A stretch of 64,000 nucleotides of DNA from Bradyrhizobium nivariense (GCF_029846715.1 NZ_JARVWW010000014.1:141553-205552); one strand, 5' to 3'. Counted from the first letter of the stretch, positions 1-8,458 are shown. Program-made: numbers and translations. Notes: generated by a model from the sequence alone, not told the origin.

Positions 1-172
1 TACCGGAGCTGGCGCGGTCGAGGCCGGCGATGGCGCGCAGCAGCGTGGACTTGCCGCAGCCCGAGCCGCCGATGATGGCGACGATCTCGCCCTGCCTGAT
101 CTCGGCGGAAAAGCGCGCCAGCGCGTGCACGCCGTTGGGGTAGGTCTTGCTGACCCGGTCGACCGCCAGCAT
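1..172 (-). CDS. ABC transporter ATP-binding protein, N-terminal part (SsuB/TauB type)
   Basis: Only the first 57 codons are in the window; the gene runs off the left edge. The translation starts MLAVDRVSKTYPNG and has a Walker A box GGSGCGKST at residues 35-43, typical of the nitrate/sulfonate/taurine importer ATPase family. The start ATG (170-172) lies 4 bases after the stop of the permease gene at 177, so the two genes are almost certainly co-transcribed and translationally linked. By family knowledge this subunit hydrolyses ATP on the cytoplasmic face to drive uptake. The Q-loop, signature and Walker B motifs are outside the window. Confidence 0.9.
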   Translation of the reverse strand, partial: MLAVDRVSKTYPNGVHALARFSAEIRQGEIVAIIGGSGCGKSTLLRAIAGLDRASSG

Positions 173-176
173 CGCG

Positions 177-1022
177 TTACGCCCCCTTCGTGCGCCCGAA
201 AGCGTCCTGCCAGCGCAGGAACGGCGCCGCCCCGACCTCGATCAGCCAGTCGGTGAGCTTGCCGAGAATGGCGAAGATCACGATCGCAGCCAGGATCTGC
301 GCGGGCTTGCCGAGCTGCTGACCGTCGAGCAGGAGATAGCCGAGGCCTTCGGAAGCGCCGATCAATTCGGCCGCCACCACGAACATCCAGCCAAGCCCGA
401 GGCCGACGCGCAAGGAGACGACATAGGCCGGCAGCACCGCGGGCAGCAGGATGCGGCGGATCATGGCAGGTCCGGAGAGACGGAAGATGCGACCGACCTC
501 GACGATCTTGCGATCGACGATGAGGATCGCGCCCATCACACCGAGATAGACCGGGAAGAACACGCCGACCGCGATCAGCACGACCTTCGAGGTCTCGAAG
601 ATGCCGAGCCAGAGGATGAACAGCGGCACCCAGGCAAGAGAAGGGATCGCACGCAGCGCCTGCACGGTCGGATCGAGCAGACGCCGCGCCAGCGACCAAT
701 AGCCGGAGATGGCCCCTAACAGCGTCCCTGCGACCACACCGAACGCGAAGCCAAGACCGACGCGCCACAGCGTCGCGGCGATGTGACGGATCAATTCGCC
801 GGAACGGGCGAGCTCCAGAATGGTGGCGAACACCCGCGAGGGCGGCGGCACCAGCCGGCCGTTGGACCAGCCGAGCCAGACCAGGAACTCCCAACCGAGC
901 GCCAGGGTGAGCGGCAGCAACACACCCAGCATCGGCCGTGCATAGCGGGCGATGCGCGAAGGCACCGCGGCGCTTTCGGCAGGTTCCGAAGATTGTTGCA
1001 AGACTGGCGCGTCGGAGATCAT
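177..1022 (-). CDS. ABC transporter permease (SsuC/TauC type)
   Basis: A 281-residue inner-membrane permease of the binding-protein-dependent (MetI-like) type, with a cytoplasmic N-terminus, a first membrane segment near residues 30-50 and several more after residue 85. The stretch around GRIFRLSGPAMIRRILLP resembles the EAA-loop region that contacts the ATPase. It sits between the substrate-binding gene upstream (1133-2104) and the ATPase downstream (stop-to-start gap 4 bases), the usual A-C-B order of sulfonate-type importers. The 110-base gap to the binding-protein gene holds an inverted repeat (GCGAAGG 1089-1095 / CCTTCGC 1112-1118) that could lower expression of the membrane subunits relative to the binding protein. 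The substrate class is inferred from family resemblance. Confidence 0.9.
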   Translation of the reverse strand: MISDAPVLQQSSEPAESAAVPSRIARYARPMLGVLLPLTLALGWEFLVWLGWSNGRLVPPPSRVFATILELARSGELIRHIAATLWRVGLGFAFGVVAGTLLGAISGYWSLARRLLDPTVQALRAIPSLAWVPLFILWLGIFETSKVVLIAVGVFFPVYLGVMGAILIVDRKIVEVGRIFRLSGPAMIRRILLPAVLPAYVVSLRVGLGLGWMFVVAAELIGASEGLGYLLLDGQQLGKPAQILAAIVIFAILGKLTDWLIEVGAAPFLRWQDAFGRTKGA

Positions 1023-1132
1023 GGCCGGTAGGAAGCGCCTCTCGTCAGGGATTGCAACAGTATTACCAAGCTCTCAGCAGTCGCCCCGGCGAAGGTGATG
1101 ATGTTGCGTCGCCTTCGCTCTTACAACCGACT

Positions 1133-2104
1133 TCAATTCGTCGGCAGCGGGACCTGGTCGTCGATCAACGCATCCAGCGTCGCTTTCACGTCGACCTTGG
1201 CGTCGACGACGCCGGCCTGTTGCAGGGCGAGGCCGGCGGCGAGGATCGACTCGCGCTGGCGCGCGCCGATGCTGCTGTGGGTGAGCTCGGTGCGCTCCTT
1301 GAGCTGCTTGTCGACGACCGCGTCCGGCAGCTTGGTCACCGCGATGAAGGTCTTCTTCAGCTCGTCGTAGTTCGCCAGCGAATATTTGCGCGCCTCTTCG
1401 TACACCACGAGCACGCGGCGGGCGGCGTCGGGATAGTCCTTCAGAAACTGCTCGCGCACATTGAGGATGCCCCAGGTGTTGGCATCGGCCTTGCGGTAGA
1501 ACAGTTTTGCGCCGTCCTCGACCTCGGCCTGCGCCATCATCGGATCGAGCCCGGCCCACGCATCGACGTCGCCGCGGATCAGCGCGGTCTTGCCGTCGGC
1601 ATGCTGGAGCAACACCGGCGTGATGTCCTTTTCGGTGAGGCCTGCGCCAAGCAGCGCGCGCACCAGGAAGATGTGCGGATCGGTGCCGCGCGTCACCGCG
1701 ACGCGCTTGCCCTTCAGGTCGGCCACGCCTGCGATCTTGGAATCCTTGGCCGTCACCAGCGCCGTCCATTCGGGACGCGAATAGACGTAGATCGACTTGA
1801 TCGGGTTGCCGTTGATGCGGGCGACCAGTGCCGCCGAGCCCGCGGTCGAGCCGAAATCGATCGAGCCGGCATTGAGGAATTCGAGCGCCTTGTTGGAGCC
1901 GGCCGACTGCACCCAGGTGACGGTGATGCCGTCCTTGGCGAACTCCTTTTCCAGGAGCCCCTTCTGCTTCAGGACCATCGACACCGGATTATAGGTCGCC
2001 CAGTCGATACGGATTTCCTTGAGCGGATCCGTCGCCCGTGCGGCAGGGGTCAAAGCGAGAGCCACAGCTCCCGTCAGCAGTATGCGTCGTGTAATCCTGG
2101 TCAT
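1133..2104 (-). CDS. sulfonate/taurine-type ABC transporter substrate-binding protein
   Basis: Periplasmic binding protein of about 323 residues, family SsuA/TauA/NMT1-like. The N-terminus MTRITRRILLTGAVALALTP followed by AARA is a clear export signal. Further in are IRIDWATYNPVSMVLKQKG and the GSIDFGSTAGSAALVARING region, typical of aliphatic-sulfonate binding proteins. An ATG eight codons upstream (2128) is open, but it has no Shine-Dalgarno and lies inside an inverted repeat; the ATG at 2104 has a GAGG about 6 bases before it, so I prefer 2104. First gene of the minus-strand importer operon. No sulfonate monooxygenase gene is in view, so sulfonate specificity is inference; taurine or another sulfur or nitrogen compound is possible. 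Confidence 0.88.
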   Translation of the reverse strand: MTRITRRILLTGAVALALTPAARATDPLKEIRIDWATYNPVSMVLKQKGLLEKEFAKDGITVTWVQSAGSNKALEFLNAGSIDFGSTAGSAALVARINGNPIKSIYVYSRPEWTALVTAKDSKIAGVADLKGKRVAVTRGTDPHIFLVRALLGAGLTEKDITPVLLQHADGKTALIRGDVDAWAGLDPMMAQAEVEDGAKLFYRKADANTWGILNVREQFLKDYPDAARRVLVVYEEARKYSLANYDELKKTFIAVTKLPDAVVDKQLKERTELTHSSIGARQRESILAAGLALQQAGVVDAKVDVKATLDALIDDQVPLPTN

Positions 2105-2124
2105 GCCCAGCCTCTTCAAAAATT

Positions 2125-2141
2125 TCATTGTTTTTCAATGA
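2125..2141. promoter_or_regulatory. inverted repeat in the leader of the sulfonate-type operon
   Basis: TCATTG-TTTTT-CAATGA is a perfect 6-bp inverted repeat with a 5-base spacer, 21 bases upstream of the preferred start of the binding-protein gene. It could be an operator or a small leader hairpin. No regulator gene is adjacent to assign to it. Confidence 0.35.
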
Positions 2142-2228
2142 GTTATATCTAGAGGTCAACGAGAAAATCCGCCCCTCGAAAGCGCGCCGGCCGAGAACAG
2201 CTTTGCCCAAAGCCGCAGGTTTCCAGCA

Positions 2229-2244
2229 TGGAACGACTATTGCC
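2229..2244 (+). promoter_or_regulatory. possible sigma-54 promoter upstream of glnD
   Basis: TGGAACGACTATTGCC has the GG-N10-GC spacing of a -24/-12 element and differs from TGGCACG-N4-TTGCW at two positions. It ends 48 bases before the glnD start. glnD is a nitrogen-control gene, so RpoN control would make sense, but a single match of this quality can arise by chance in GC-rich DNA. Confidence 0.3.
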
Positions 2245-2292
2245 GGAGAATGGCGGGTGACAGCGCCTGCCGCCTCTTATATCCGGTGAGAC

Positions 2293-5082
2293 ATGGACAG
2301 CGTCGCGACTGAGCACAAGGCCGAGGTGGACGATCGCTTCGACACCGCGCGGATCACCGCTGGGGTCGATGCGCTTGCCGAGAAGCACCAGGGACGCGAG
2401 GACGCGTTCCGCACGGCCGTGGCGCAACTGCTCAAGGCCGAACTGATTGCGGCGCGCGCCGCGGCACAGACGATCCTGCTGAAGGACCGTCACGGCCGGC
2501 GTTGCGCCGAGCGGCTGTGCCACGTGCAGGACGAGATCATCCGCATCCTGTATTCGGCCGCGACCCGCCATCTCTACCGCTCGCCGATCCCGAGCGGCGC
2601 CGAGCGCATGGCAGTGGTGGCGACCGGCGGCTATGGCCGCGGCCTGATGGCTCCCGAGTCCGACATCGATCTCCTGTTCATCCTGCCCTACAAGCAGACC
2701 GCCTGGGGCGAGCAGGTCGCCGAAGCCATCCTCTACTGCCTGTGGGACATGGGGCTGAAGGTCGGTCACGCCACGCGCTCGGTCGATGAATCGATCCGCC
2801 AGGCCCGCGGCGACATGACCATCCGCACCGCGATCCTGGAGACGCGTTTCCTCACCGGCGACAAGCCGCTCTATGAGGAGCTGGTTGCGCGCTTCGACAA
2901 GGAAGTCGTGCAAGGCACCGCGTCGGAATTCGTCACCGCAAAACTCGCCGAGCGCGAGGAGCGCCACCGTCGCGGTGGCCAGTCGCGCTATCTGGTCGAG
3001 CCCAACGTCAAGGACGGCAAGGGCGCCCTGCGCGACCTGCACACGCTGTTCTGGATCGCCAAATACGTCTATCGCGTCCGCGACACCGACGAGCTGGTCG
3101 AGCGCGGCGTGTTCGACGTGCAGGAATACCGCACCTTCCGCCGCTGCGCCGACTTCCTCTGGTCGGTACGCTGCAATCTGCACTTCTACTCTGGCCGCGC
3201 TGAAGAGCGCCTCTCCTTCGACCTCCAGCGCGAGATCGCGGTCCGGCTCGGCTACACCTCGCATCCCGGCATGCAGGACGTCGAACGCTTCATGAAGCAC
3301 TACTTCCTGGTCGCCAAGGAAGTCGGCAACCTCACCGCCATCCTCTGCGCCAAGCTCGAGGACCAGCAGGCCAAGCCCGCGCCGGTCCTGAGCCGGATGA
3401 TGGCGCGGCTGCGCCCCACTCCGGTGAAGCGGCGCGTGCCTGACAGCGACGACTTCATCGTCGACCACAACCGCATCAACGTCGCCGCGCCCGACATCTT
3501 CAAGCACGATCCGGTCAATCTGATCCGCATCTTCCGCCTCGCGCAGAAGAACAACCTCGCCTTCCATCCGGACGCGATGCGCGACGTGACGCGCTCGCTC
3601 GGCCTGATCAACGCGCAGATGCGCGAGAATCCCGAGGCCAACCGGCTGTTCATGGAGATCCTGACGTCCGACAACGCCGAGATCGTGCTGCGGCGGATGA
3701 ACGAGACCGGCGTGCTCGGCCATTTCATCCGCGCCTTCGGCAAGATCGTCTCGATGATGCAGTTCAATATGTATCATCACTACACTGTCGACGAGCATTT
3801 GATCCGCTGCATCGGCTTCCTCCAGGACATCGAGCGCGGCGGCAGCGATGAGTTTACGCTCGCCAGCGACCTCATGCGCAAGAGCCGGCCCGAGCATCGG
3901 TCGGTGATCTACATCGCGACGCTGCTGCACGACGTCGCCAAGGGCCGGCCCGAGGATCACTCGATCGCCGGCGCCAAGGTGGCGCGTCGGCTCTGCCCGC
4001 GGCTCGGCTTCAGTCCGGCCGACACCGAGCTCGTGGCCTGGCTGATCGAGGAGCATCTGACGATGTCCACGGTCGCACAGTCGCGCGATCTCTCCGACCG
4101 CAAGACCATCGAGAATTTCGCCGCCGTGGTGCAGTCGGTCGAGCAGATGAAGCTCTTGACGATCCTGACCACCGCCGACATCCGCGGCGTCGGTCCCGGC
4201 GTGTGGAACGGCTGGAAGGCGCAGCTTTTGCGCTCGCTGTACTACGAGACCGAGCCGGTGCTGACCGGCGGCTTCTCGGAAGTCGACCGGGGAAAGCGCC
4301 TCGCGGCCGCACACGCCGAATTCCGCATCGCCTTCGCCGAATGGCCGACGGAGGAGCTCGATGCCTATATCGGCCGGCACTATCCGGCCTATTGGCTCAA
4401 GGTCGAGCTGCCGCGCAAGATCCGCCACGCGCGCTTCGTCCGCTCCAGCGAGCAGGCCGGCCACAAGCTCGCGATCAATGTCGGCTTCGACGAGGTGCGC
4501 GGCGTCACCGAGCTCACGATCTTCGCCGCCGACCATCCCTGGCTGCTCTCGATCATCGCAGGCGCCTGCGCGTCGGCCGGCGCCAACATCGTCGACGCCC
4601 AGATCTACACCACGACCGACGGCCGCGCGCTCGACACGATCTCGATCTCCAGGGAATACGACCGCGACGAGGACGAGGGACGGCGTGCCACGCGCATCGG
4701 CGAGATGATCGAGGACGTGCTGGAAGGCAAGCTGCGCCTGCCCGAAGTGGTGGCGCGGCGCACCGTGCGCGGCAAGGCGCGGCCGTTCGTCATCGAGCCG
4801 GAAGTGACCATCAACAACCAATGGTCCGACCGCTACACCGTGATCGAGGTCTCCGGCCTCGACCGCCCCGGCCTGCTCTACGAGCTCACCACTGCGATCT
4901 CGAAGCTCAACCTCAACATTGCGTCCGCCCATGTCGCGACCTTCGGCGAACGCGCCCGCGACGTGTTCTACGTCACCGACCTCTTGGGCGCACAGATCAG
5001 CGCGCCGACACGCCAGGCCGCGATCAAGAGCGCGCTGACCCACGTGATGGCCGGCGACAAGGCGGTTCAGCCTGCGGCGTGA
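2293..5082 (+). CDS. glnD: bifunctional [protein-PII] uridylyltransferase / uridylyl-removing enzyme
   Basis: A 929-residue protein, full family length, that senses glutamine and adds or removes UMP on PII proteins (GlnB/GlnK) in the cytoplasm, controlling glutamine synthetase adenylylation and NtrBC. Domains in order: nucleotidyltransferase with GGYGRG and ESDIDLLF near residues 112-128 (the two aspartates bind metal); linker; HD phosphohydrolase domain with LLHDVAKGRPEDHS near residue 545, the uridylyl-removing site; then two ACT domains, ADHPWLLSIIAGACASAGAN near residue 750 and LDRPGLLYELTTAISKLNLN near 855, which bind glutamine. All catalytic motifs look intact. The ATG is preceded by a weak GGTGAGAC. 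The gene diverges from the importer operon. Confidence 0.97.
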   Translation: MDSVATEHKAEVDDRFDTARITAGVDALAEKHQGREDAFRTAVAQLLKAELIAARAAAQTILLKDRHGRRCAERLCHVQDEIIRILYSAATRHLYRSPIPSGAERMAVVATGGYGRGLMAPESDIDLLFILPYKQTAWGEQVAEAILYCLWDMGLKVGHATRSVDESIRQARGDMTIRTAILETRFLTGDKPLYEELVARFDKEVVQGTASEFVTAKLAEREERHRRGGQSRYLVEPNVKDGKGALRDLHTLFWIAKYVYRVRDTDELVERGVFDVQEYRTFRRCADFLWSVRCNLHFYSGRAEERLSFDLQREIAVRLGYTSHPGMQDVERFMKHYFLVAKEVGNLTAILCAKLEDQQAKPAPVLSRMMARLRPTPVKRRVPDSDDFIVDHNRINVAAPDIFKHDPVNLIRIFRLAQKNNLAFHPDAMRDVTRSLGLINAQMRENPEANRLFMEILTSDNAEIVLRRMNETGVLGHFIRAFGKIVSMMQFNMYHHYTVDEHLIRCIGFLQDIERGGSDEFTLASDLMRKSRPEHRSVIYIATLLHDVAKGRPEDHSIAGAKVARRLCPRLGFSPADTELVAWLIEEHLTMSTVAQSRDLSDRKTIENFAAVVQSVEQMKLLTILTTADIRGVGPGVWNGWKAQLLRSLYYETEPVLTGGFSEVDRGKRLAAAHAEFRIAFAEWPTEELDAYIGRHYPAYWLKVELPRKIRHARFVRSSEQAGHKLAINVGFDEVRGVTELTIFAADHPWLLSIIAGACASAGANIVDAQIYTTTDGRALDTISISREYDRDEDEGRRATRIGEMIEDVLEGKLRLPEVVARRTVRGKARPFVIEPEVTINNQWSDRYTVIEVSGLDRPGLLYELTTAISKLNLNIASAHVATFGERARDVFYVTDLLGAQISAPTRQAAIKSALTHVMAGDKAVQPAA

Positions 5083-5117
5083 GACCAATCTCTCGACCCC
5101 AAAAGGCTTGTTGACCT

Positions 5118-5303
5118 ATGGCTGATTTTCTTCCGGTCGAGTCTTTCATCATCCAACGACTCGAACAGGGCGGATGGCGCCTAATCGAGCGCCGCGCCGA
5201 CCTTGCCGACATTCCGATCTCTGATTTCGTCTCACTTCGAGATGCGGAGGAATGGGCTGCCTGGAAACAAGGGACTCCGAGGATCAACCCCAATAGTACC
5301 TGA
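5118..5303 (+). CDS. small hypothetical protein (61 residues)
   Basis: Begins 35 bases after glnD on the same strand and encodes MADFLPVESFIIQRLEQGGW..., a small amphipathic protein without cysteines, membrane segments or a domain I recognise. The composition is protein-like and the reading frame fills the gap between glnD and the convergent ogt gene, which supports it being real. There is no convincing Shine-Dalgarno before the ATG, so it could depend on read-through from glnD. Function unknown. Confidence 0.5.
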   Translation: MADFLPVESFIIQRLEQGGWRLIERRADLADIPISDFVSLRDAEEWAAWKQGTPRINPNST

Positions 5304-5312
5304 TGCTTCGGC

Positions 5313-5843
5313 TCAGACTTCCACCCCCTCATGCCGCAGCAGCCAGCGCTTGCGCTCCAGCCCGCCACCGTACTTGACCAGCGAGCCATTTGCGCCGATC
5401 AGGCGGTGACAGGGCAGTACCACGCTGATCGGGTTGGAGCCGTTGGCGTGGCCGACGGCGCGCACGGCCTTGGGCATGTCGATCTTTGCGGCGAGCGTGC
5501 CATAGCTGAGCGTCGTGCCGACAGGAATTTGCGCAAGCGCGGTCCAGACCTTTTGCTGGAACGGCGTGCCCGCGATTCGCCATGCGACCGACGAGAGCTG
5601 CGCAAGGTCGCCCGCGAAGTAACCCGACAGCGCGGCCTTCACCGCAGCCGGCGCGGAACGCTCGCGCAGATCCACCGCGCCGTAATGCAGCCGCAGTAGC
5701 TCGCGCATGCGATCCTCGTAGTCGTCCCAGTCGAGCGCGCGCAGCGCACCTTCGGTGTCGGTGACGAGCAACGCCGTCCCGATCGGCGTTGCCAGGCGAT
5801 CGAGACCAAAACTCTCGGGCGGATGTGCTGATCGAGCGGCCAT
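5313..5843 (-). CDS. ogt: methylated-DNA--[protein]-cysteine S-methyltransferase
   Basis: Suicide DNA-repair protein of about 176 residues that moves the alkyl group from O6-alkylguanine to its own cysteine. The active-site motif VVLPCHRLIGANGSL is present, followed by KYGGGLERKRWLL; upstream is the helix-turn-helix recognition region (IPVGTTLSYGTLAAKI...VGHANGSNP). Length fits Ogt or the Ada C-terminal half; no Ada-type N-terminal zinc domain is fused. I chose the ATG at 5843, which has AAGGTG 7 bases upstream, over a GTG start 11 codons earlier with no ribosome site. It diverges from the DUF1304 gene with only 38 bases between starts. Confidence 0.93.
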   Translation of the reverse strand: MAARSAHPPESFGLDRLATPIGTALLVTDTEGALRALDWDDYEDRMRELLRLHYGAVDLRERSAPAAVKAALSGYFAGDLAQLSSVAWRIAGTPFQQKVWTALAQIPVGTTLSYGTLAAKIDMPKAVRAVGHANGSNPISVVLPCHRLIGANGSLVKYGGGLERKRWLLRHEGVEV

Positions 5844-5881
5844 TGCGACACCTTTGCATCGAAACACACGTCGCACTTGCC

Positions 5882-6295
5882 ATGCCGGCCATGCTAACGT
5901 CCACCCGAAAGCTGACGCTTTGGGGGCTCAACTTGATTCTAATCGCGAATATCCTGGTGGCGCTGGTCGCCGCACTGCACGCTTACTTCCTGATCCTGGA
6001 GATGTTTCTCTGGGACAAGCCGCAGGGCTTGAGGGTTTTCCGCAACACGCCGGAGAAGGCAGCGATCACGAAGGTGCTGGCCGCCAACCAGGGGCTCTAT
6101 AACGGCTTCCTGGCCGCCGGCCTGGTCTGGGGTCTGGTGCACGGCAATCCGGCCTTCGCGTTCCAGATCAAGGTCTTCTTCCTGCTCTGCGTGATCGTGG
6201 CCGGCGCTTATGGCGCGGCGACCGTCAGCACGCGCATCCTGATGGTGCAGGCGCTGCCGGCGGCGATCGCGCTGGTGGCATTGTTCCTTGCCTAG
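5882..6295 (+). CDS. DUF1304 family membrane protein
   Basis: A small integral membrane protein of about 137 residues. It has hydrophobic segments near residues 12-35, 75-90, 95-110 and 115-136, and the family hallmark region EMFLWDKPQGLRVF followed by AANQGLYNGFLAAGL. By family knowledge DUF1304 proteins have four predicted membrane helices and no established biochemical role. The start is uncertain between ATG codons at 5882 and 5891; the reading frame stays open further upstream but overlaps the divergent ogt promoter. No operon partner follows: the next gene has its own ribosome site 148 bases on. Confidence 0.82.
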   Translation: MPAMLTSTRKLTLWGLNLILIANILVALVAALHAYFLILEMFLWDKPQGLRVFRNTPEKAAITKVLAANQGLYNGFLAAGLVWGLVHGNPAFAFQIKVFFLLCVIVAGAYGAATVSTRILMVQALPAAIALVALFLA

Positions 6296-6443
6296 AACTC
6301 GTTGGCCTGAGACGCTTCGGCGCAGCGCCGCGATCCTTGCGCGGCGGCGAACGTTCCTCCACAATCTTCGGCAGCGATGGCGACCGTTGCAATCAACGGA
6401 AAAGACCATCGGCCGAAAATTCCGTCAGGAGGAACGACCCGAT

Positions 6444-7685
6444 ATGACCAATCGCAGAGCCTTCATAACAGCCACGGCCGCGCTCGCCTTCGCGTTCTCC
6501 GCCAGCCAGGCCTTCGTAAGTCAGGCCCTCGCCCAGAAGAAATACGACACCGGCGCTAGCGACACCGAAATCAAGATCGGCCAGACCGTGCCGTTCTCCG
6601 GCGCCTACTCCGTCTACGCCAATATCGGCAAGACCCAGGCCGCCTACTTCAAGATGATCAACGATCAGGGCGGCATCAACGGCCGCAAGATCAACTTGAT
6701 CCAGTATGACGACGCCTATTCGCCGCCGAAGACGGTCGAGCAGGTGCGCAAGCTCGTCGAAGGCGACGAGGTCCTCTTCACCTTCCAGATCATCGGCACC
6801 GCGGCAAACGCCGCCGTGCAAAAATATCTCAACGGCAAGAAGATCCCGCAGCTCCTGGCCTCGACCGGCGCCGCGCGCTTCAACGATCCCCAGAACTATC
6901 CCTGGACCATCGCCTACAATCCCAACTACGTGTCCGAGGGACGCATCTACGCCAAGTACATTCTCAAGGAGCATCCGAATGCCAAGATCGGCGTGCTCTA
7001 CCAGAACGACGACATGGGCCGCGACTATCTCGCGGGCCTCAAGAGCGGGCTCGGCGACAAGGCCGCCGGTATGATCGTCGGCGAGCTGTCCTACGAAGTC
7101 ACGGATCCGACCGTCGACTCGCAGGTCGTCAAGCTGAAGTCGATGGGCGTCGACGTGTTCTTTGATGCTTCGACGCCGAAATTCGCGGCCCAGGCGATCA
7201 AGAAGCTCGCCGACCTCGGCTGGGCGCCGGTACACATCCTCGACATCAATGCGAGCCCGATCTCGGCGACGCTGAAGCCGGCCGGCCTCGACATCTCCAA
7301 GGGCATCATCTCGACCCAATACGGCAAGGAGCCGGGCGATCCGCAGTGGAAGGACGATCCGGGTGTGAAAGCGTTCTTCGCCTTCATGGACAAGTATTTC
7401 CCCGAAGGCGACAAGCTCAACACCGTCAACACCTATGCTTATTCAGTCGCCGAATTGCTGACGCAAGTGCTGAAACAGTGCGGCGACGACCTGTCGCGCG
7501 AAAATGTCATGAAGCAAGTCGCCAACATCAAGGACTTCACGCCCAGCTTCGCGCTGCCCGGCATCAAGATCAACACCGGGCCGAACGACTACCGCGTCAA
7601 TAAGCAGATGCAGATGATGAAGTTCAACGGCGAACGCTGGGAGCTGTTCGGACCGATCATGGAGGATGCGGGGCCGGCGGGTTAG
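6444..7685 (+). CDS. branched-chain amino-acid type ABC transporter substrate-binding protein (orphan)
   Basis: Periplasmic binding protein of about 413 residues, Peripla_BP_6/LivK family. MTNRRAFITATAALAFAFSA with a signal-peptidase site near ALAQ marks export. The mature part begins KKYDTGASDTEIKIGQTVPF, the classic opening of these proteins, and contains GGINGRKINLIQYDD. An AGGAGG at 6428-6433 sits 10 bases before the ATG. No permease or ATPase is adjacent and a strong terminator follows directly, so this is a stand-alone binding protein that must pair with membrane subunits elsewhere or act as a sensor partner. Ligand cannot be read from sequence; these proteins bind amino acids, aromatic acids or amides. 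Confidence 0.92.
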   Translation: MTNRRAFITATAALAFAFSASQAFVSQALAQKKYDTGASDTEIKIGQTVPFSGAYSVYANIGKTQAAYFKMINDQGGINGRKINLIQYDDAYSPPKTVEQVRKLVEGDEVLFTFQIIGTAANAAVQKYLNGKKIPQLLASTGAARFNDPQNYPWTIAYNPNYVSEGRIYAKYILKEHPNAKIGVLYQNDDMGRDYLAGLKSGLGDKAAGMIVGELSYEVTDPTVDSQVVKLKSMGVDVFFDASTPKFAAQAIKKLADLGWAPVHILDINASPISATLKPAGLDISKGIISTQYGKEPGDPQWKDDPGVKAFFAFMDKYFPEGDKLNTVNTYAYSVAELLTQVLKQCGDDLSRENVMKQVANIKDFTPSFALPGIKINTGPNDYRVNKQMQMMKFNGERWELFGPIMEDAGPAG

Positions 7686-7709
7686 TGGTTGCTTGAATTC
7701 CGCGACACG

Positions 7710-7740
7710 ATCGGCGGCCTCCAGGCCGCCGATTGTTTTT
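7710..7740 (+). terminator. Rho-independent terminator after the orphan binding-protein gene
   Basis: A perfect 11-bp inverted repeat, ATCGGCGGCCT (7710-7720) and AGGCCGCCGAT (7723-7733), followed by TGTTTTT (7734-7740). It begins 24 bases after the stop codon. The GC-rich stem plus T-run is a textbook intrinsic terminator and the clearest one in the window. Confidence 0.9.
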
Positions 7741-7760
7741 GGGGGGTGGCCCAATCGATC

Positions 7761-7893
7761 ACCGTCACCCTGATGAGGTGGCCGCCTCTTCGGCGGCCCT
7801 CGAAGGGCGACGGCCCGGCTGATCGCCGCGCGGAAGCGTCCGGGCCGTACATCCTTCGAGGCTCGCGAGAGCTCGCACCTCAGGATGACGGAT
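7761..7893. repeat. dispersed palindromic repeat, CCGTCA..GAGG/CCTCAGGATGACGG type
   Basis: Intergenic element bounded by ACCGTCACCCTGATGAGG and CACCTCAGGATGACGGAT in inverted orientation. The internal arms GCCCTCGAAGGGCGACGGCC and CGGGCCGTACATCCTTCGAG can pair over long stretches. Related copies occur at 17338-17474, 34696-34812 and, more diverged, 27592-27709. It fills most of the gap between two convergent genes. Confidence 0.8.
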
Positions 7894-7905
7894 AGAGACC
7901 GTCAT

Positions 7906-8331
7906 CTACTCCGGTATCTCCCCAAAATTCTTGCCGACCGGCAGCACCGCATGCCGGATCAGCCGCGAGTCCTCCACCGCCGCCTGCCTGTGCTTCACCG
8001 CTTCGCGATAGACGGGATCGCGGATCATCTCGACGAAGGCGGCGACGCCAGGGTATTCGGCGATGAAGCAGTGGTCCCAGCGCTCGGCCTCGGGGCCGAT
8101 CAGCATCAGCTCGAACCTGCCCTGCCGGACGATGCGGCCGCCGAGGCGTTCAAACACCGGGCCGCTCTCGCGGCCATAGGCCGCATAGGCTTCCGCGCCG
8201 CTCGCCTTGCGGCCGTCGGGATAGGCCGCCTCCTTGCGCAGCCGCACCAGGTTGAGCATGTGGATCGGGCCGGGACGGTCGTTATCCCGGAACTGCGCAA
8301 AGATCTCCTTGGTCGGATCGATGTGGCCCAT
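7906..8331 (-). CDS. DUF1330 domain-containing protein
   Basis: A 141-residue cytoplasmic protein with the dimeric alpha/beta-barrel DUF1330 pattern: HMLNLVRLRKEAAYPDG near residue 24, then AYAAYGRESGPVFERLGGR, a FIAEYPGVAAFVEMIRDPVY block and a C-terminal RLIRHAVLP strand. These proteins resemble small dimeric ferredoxin-like enzymes or stress proteins and lack a proven reaction. It stands alone: the neighbouring gene converges and the gene behind it is divergent. No signal peptide or membrane segment. Confidence 0.85.
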   Translation of the reverse strand: MGHIDPTKEIFAQFRDNDRPGPIHMLNLVRLRKEAAYPDGRKASGAEAYAAYGRESGPVFERLGGRIVRQGRFELMLIGPEAERWDHCFIAEYPGVAAFVEMIRDPVYREAVKHRQAAVEDSRLIRHAVLPVGKNFGEIPE

Positions 8332-8432
8332 CTGAGCTCCCTCGTGAGTTCCCTCTTATTGCTTCCAATCCTAGCTCCGCCGCCTGGCCGGCGGAACTGC
8401 GGCCAGCGAATGCCGCACCTCCTAATCACGCG

Positions 8433-8458
8433 TTAAGCTCTGGGTAACCGGGCCTTAA
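8433..8458. promoter_or_regulatory. three evenly spaced CtrA-like half-sites upstream of the PBP1A gene
   Basis: TTAA (8433-8436), GTAA (8444-8447) and TTAA (8455-8458) are separated by exactly 7 bases each, so the block reads as two overlapping TTAA-N7-TTAA-type boxes sharing the middle half-site. It lies 49 bases upstream of the PBP1A start. CtrA is the alphaproteobacterial cell-cycle regulator that binds TTAA-N7-TTAA; assignment here rests on motif match only. Confidence 0.45.

Noticed and set aside
2149..5088. 979-codon open frame antisense to glnD
   Set aside because: GC-rich third positions keep the antisense frame open. The protein is Asp/Arg/His/Gly-rich without domains, while glnD on the plus strand has every family motif.
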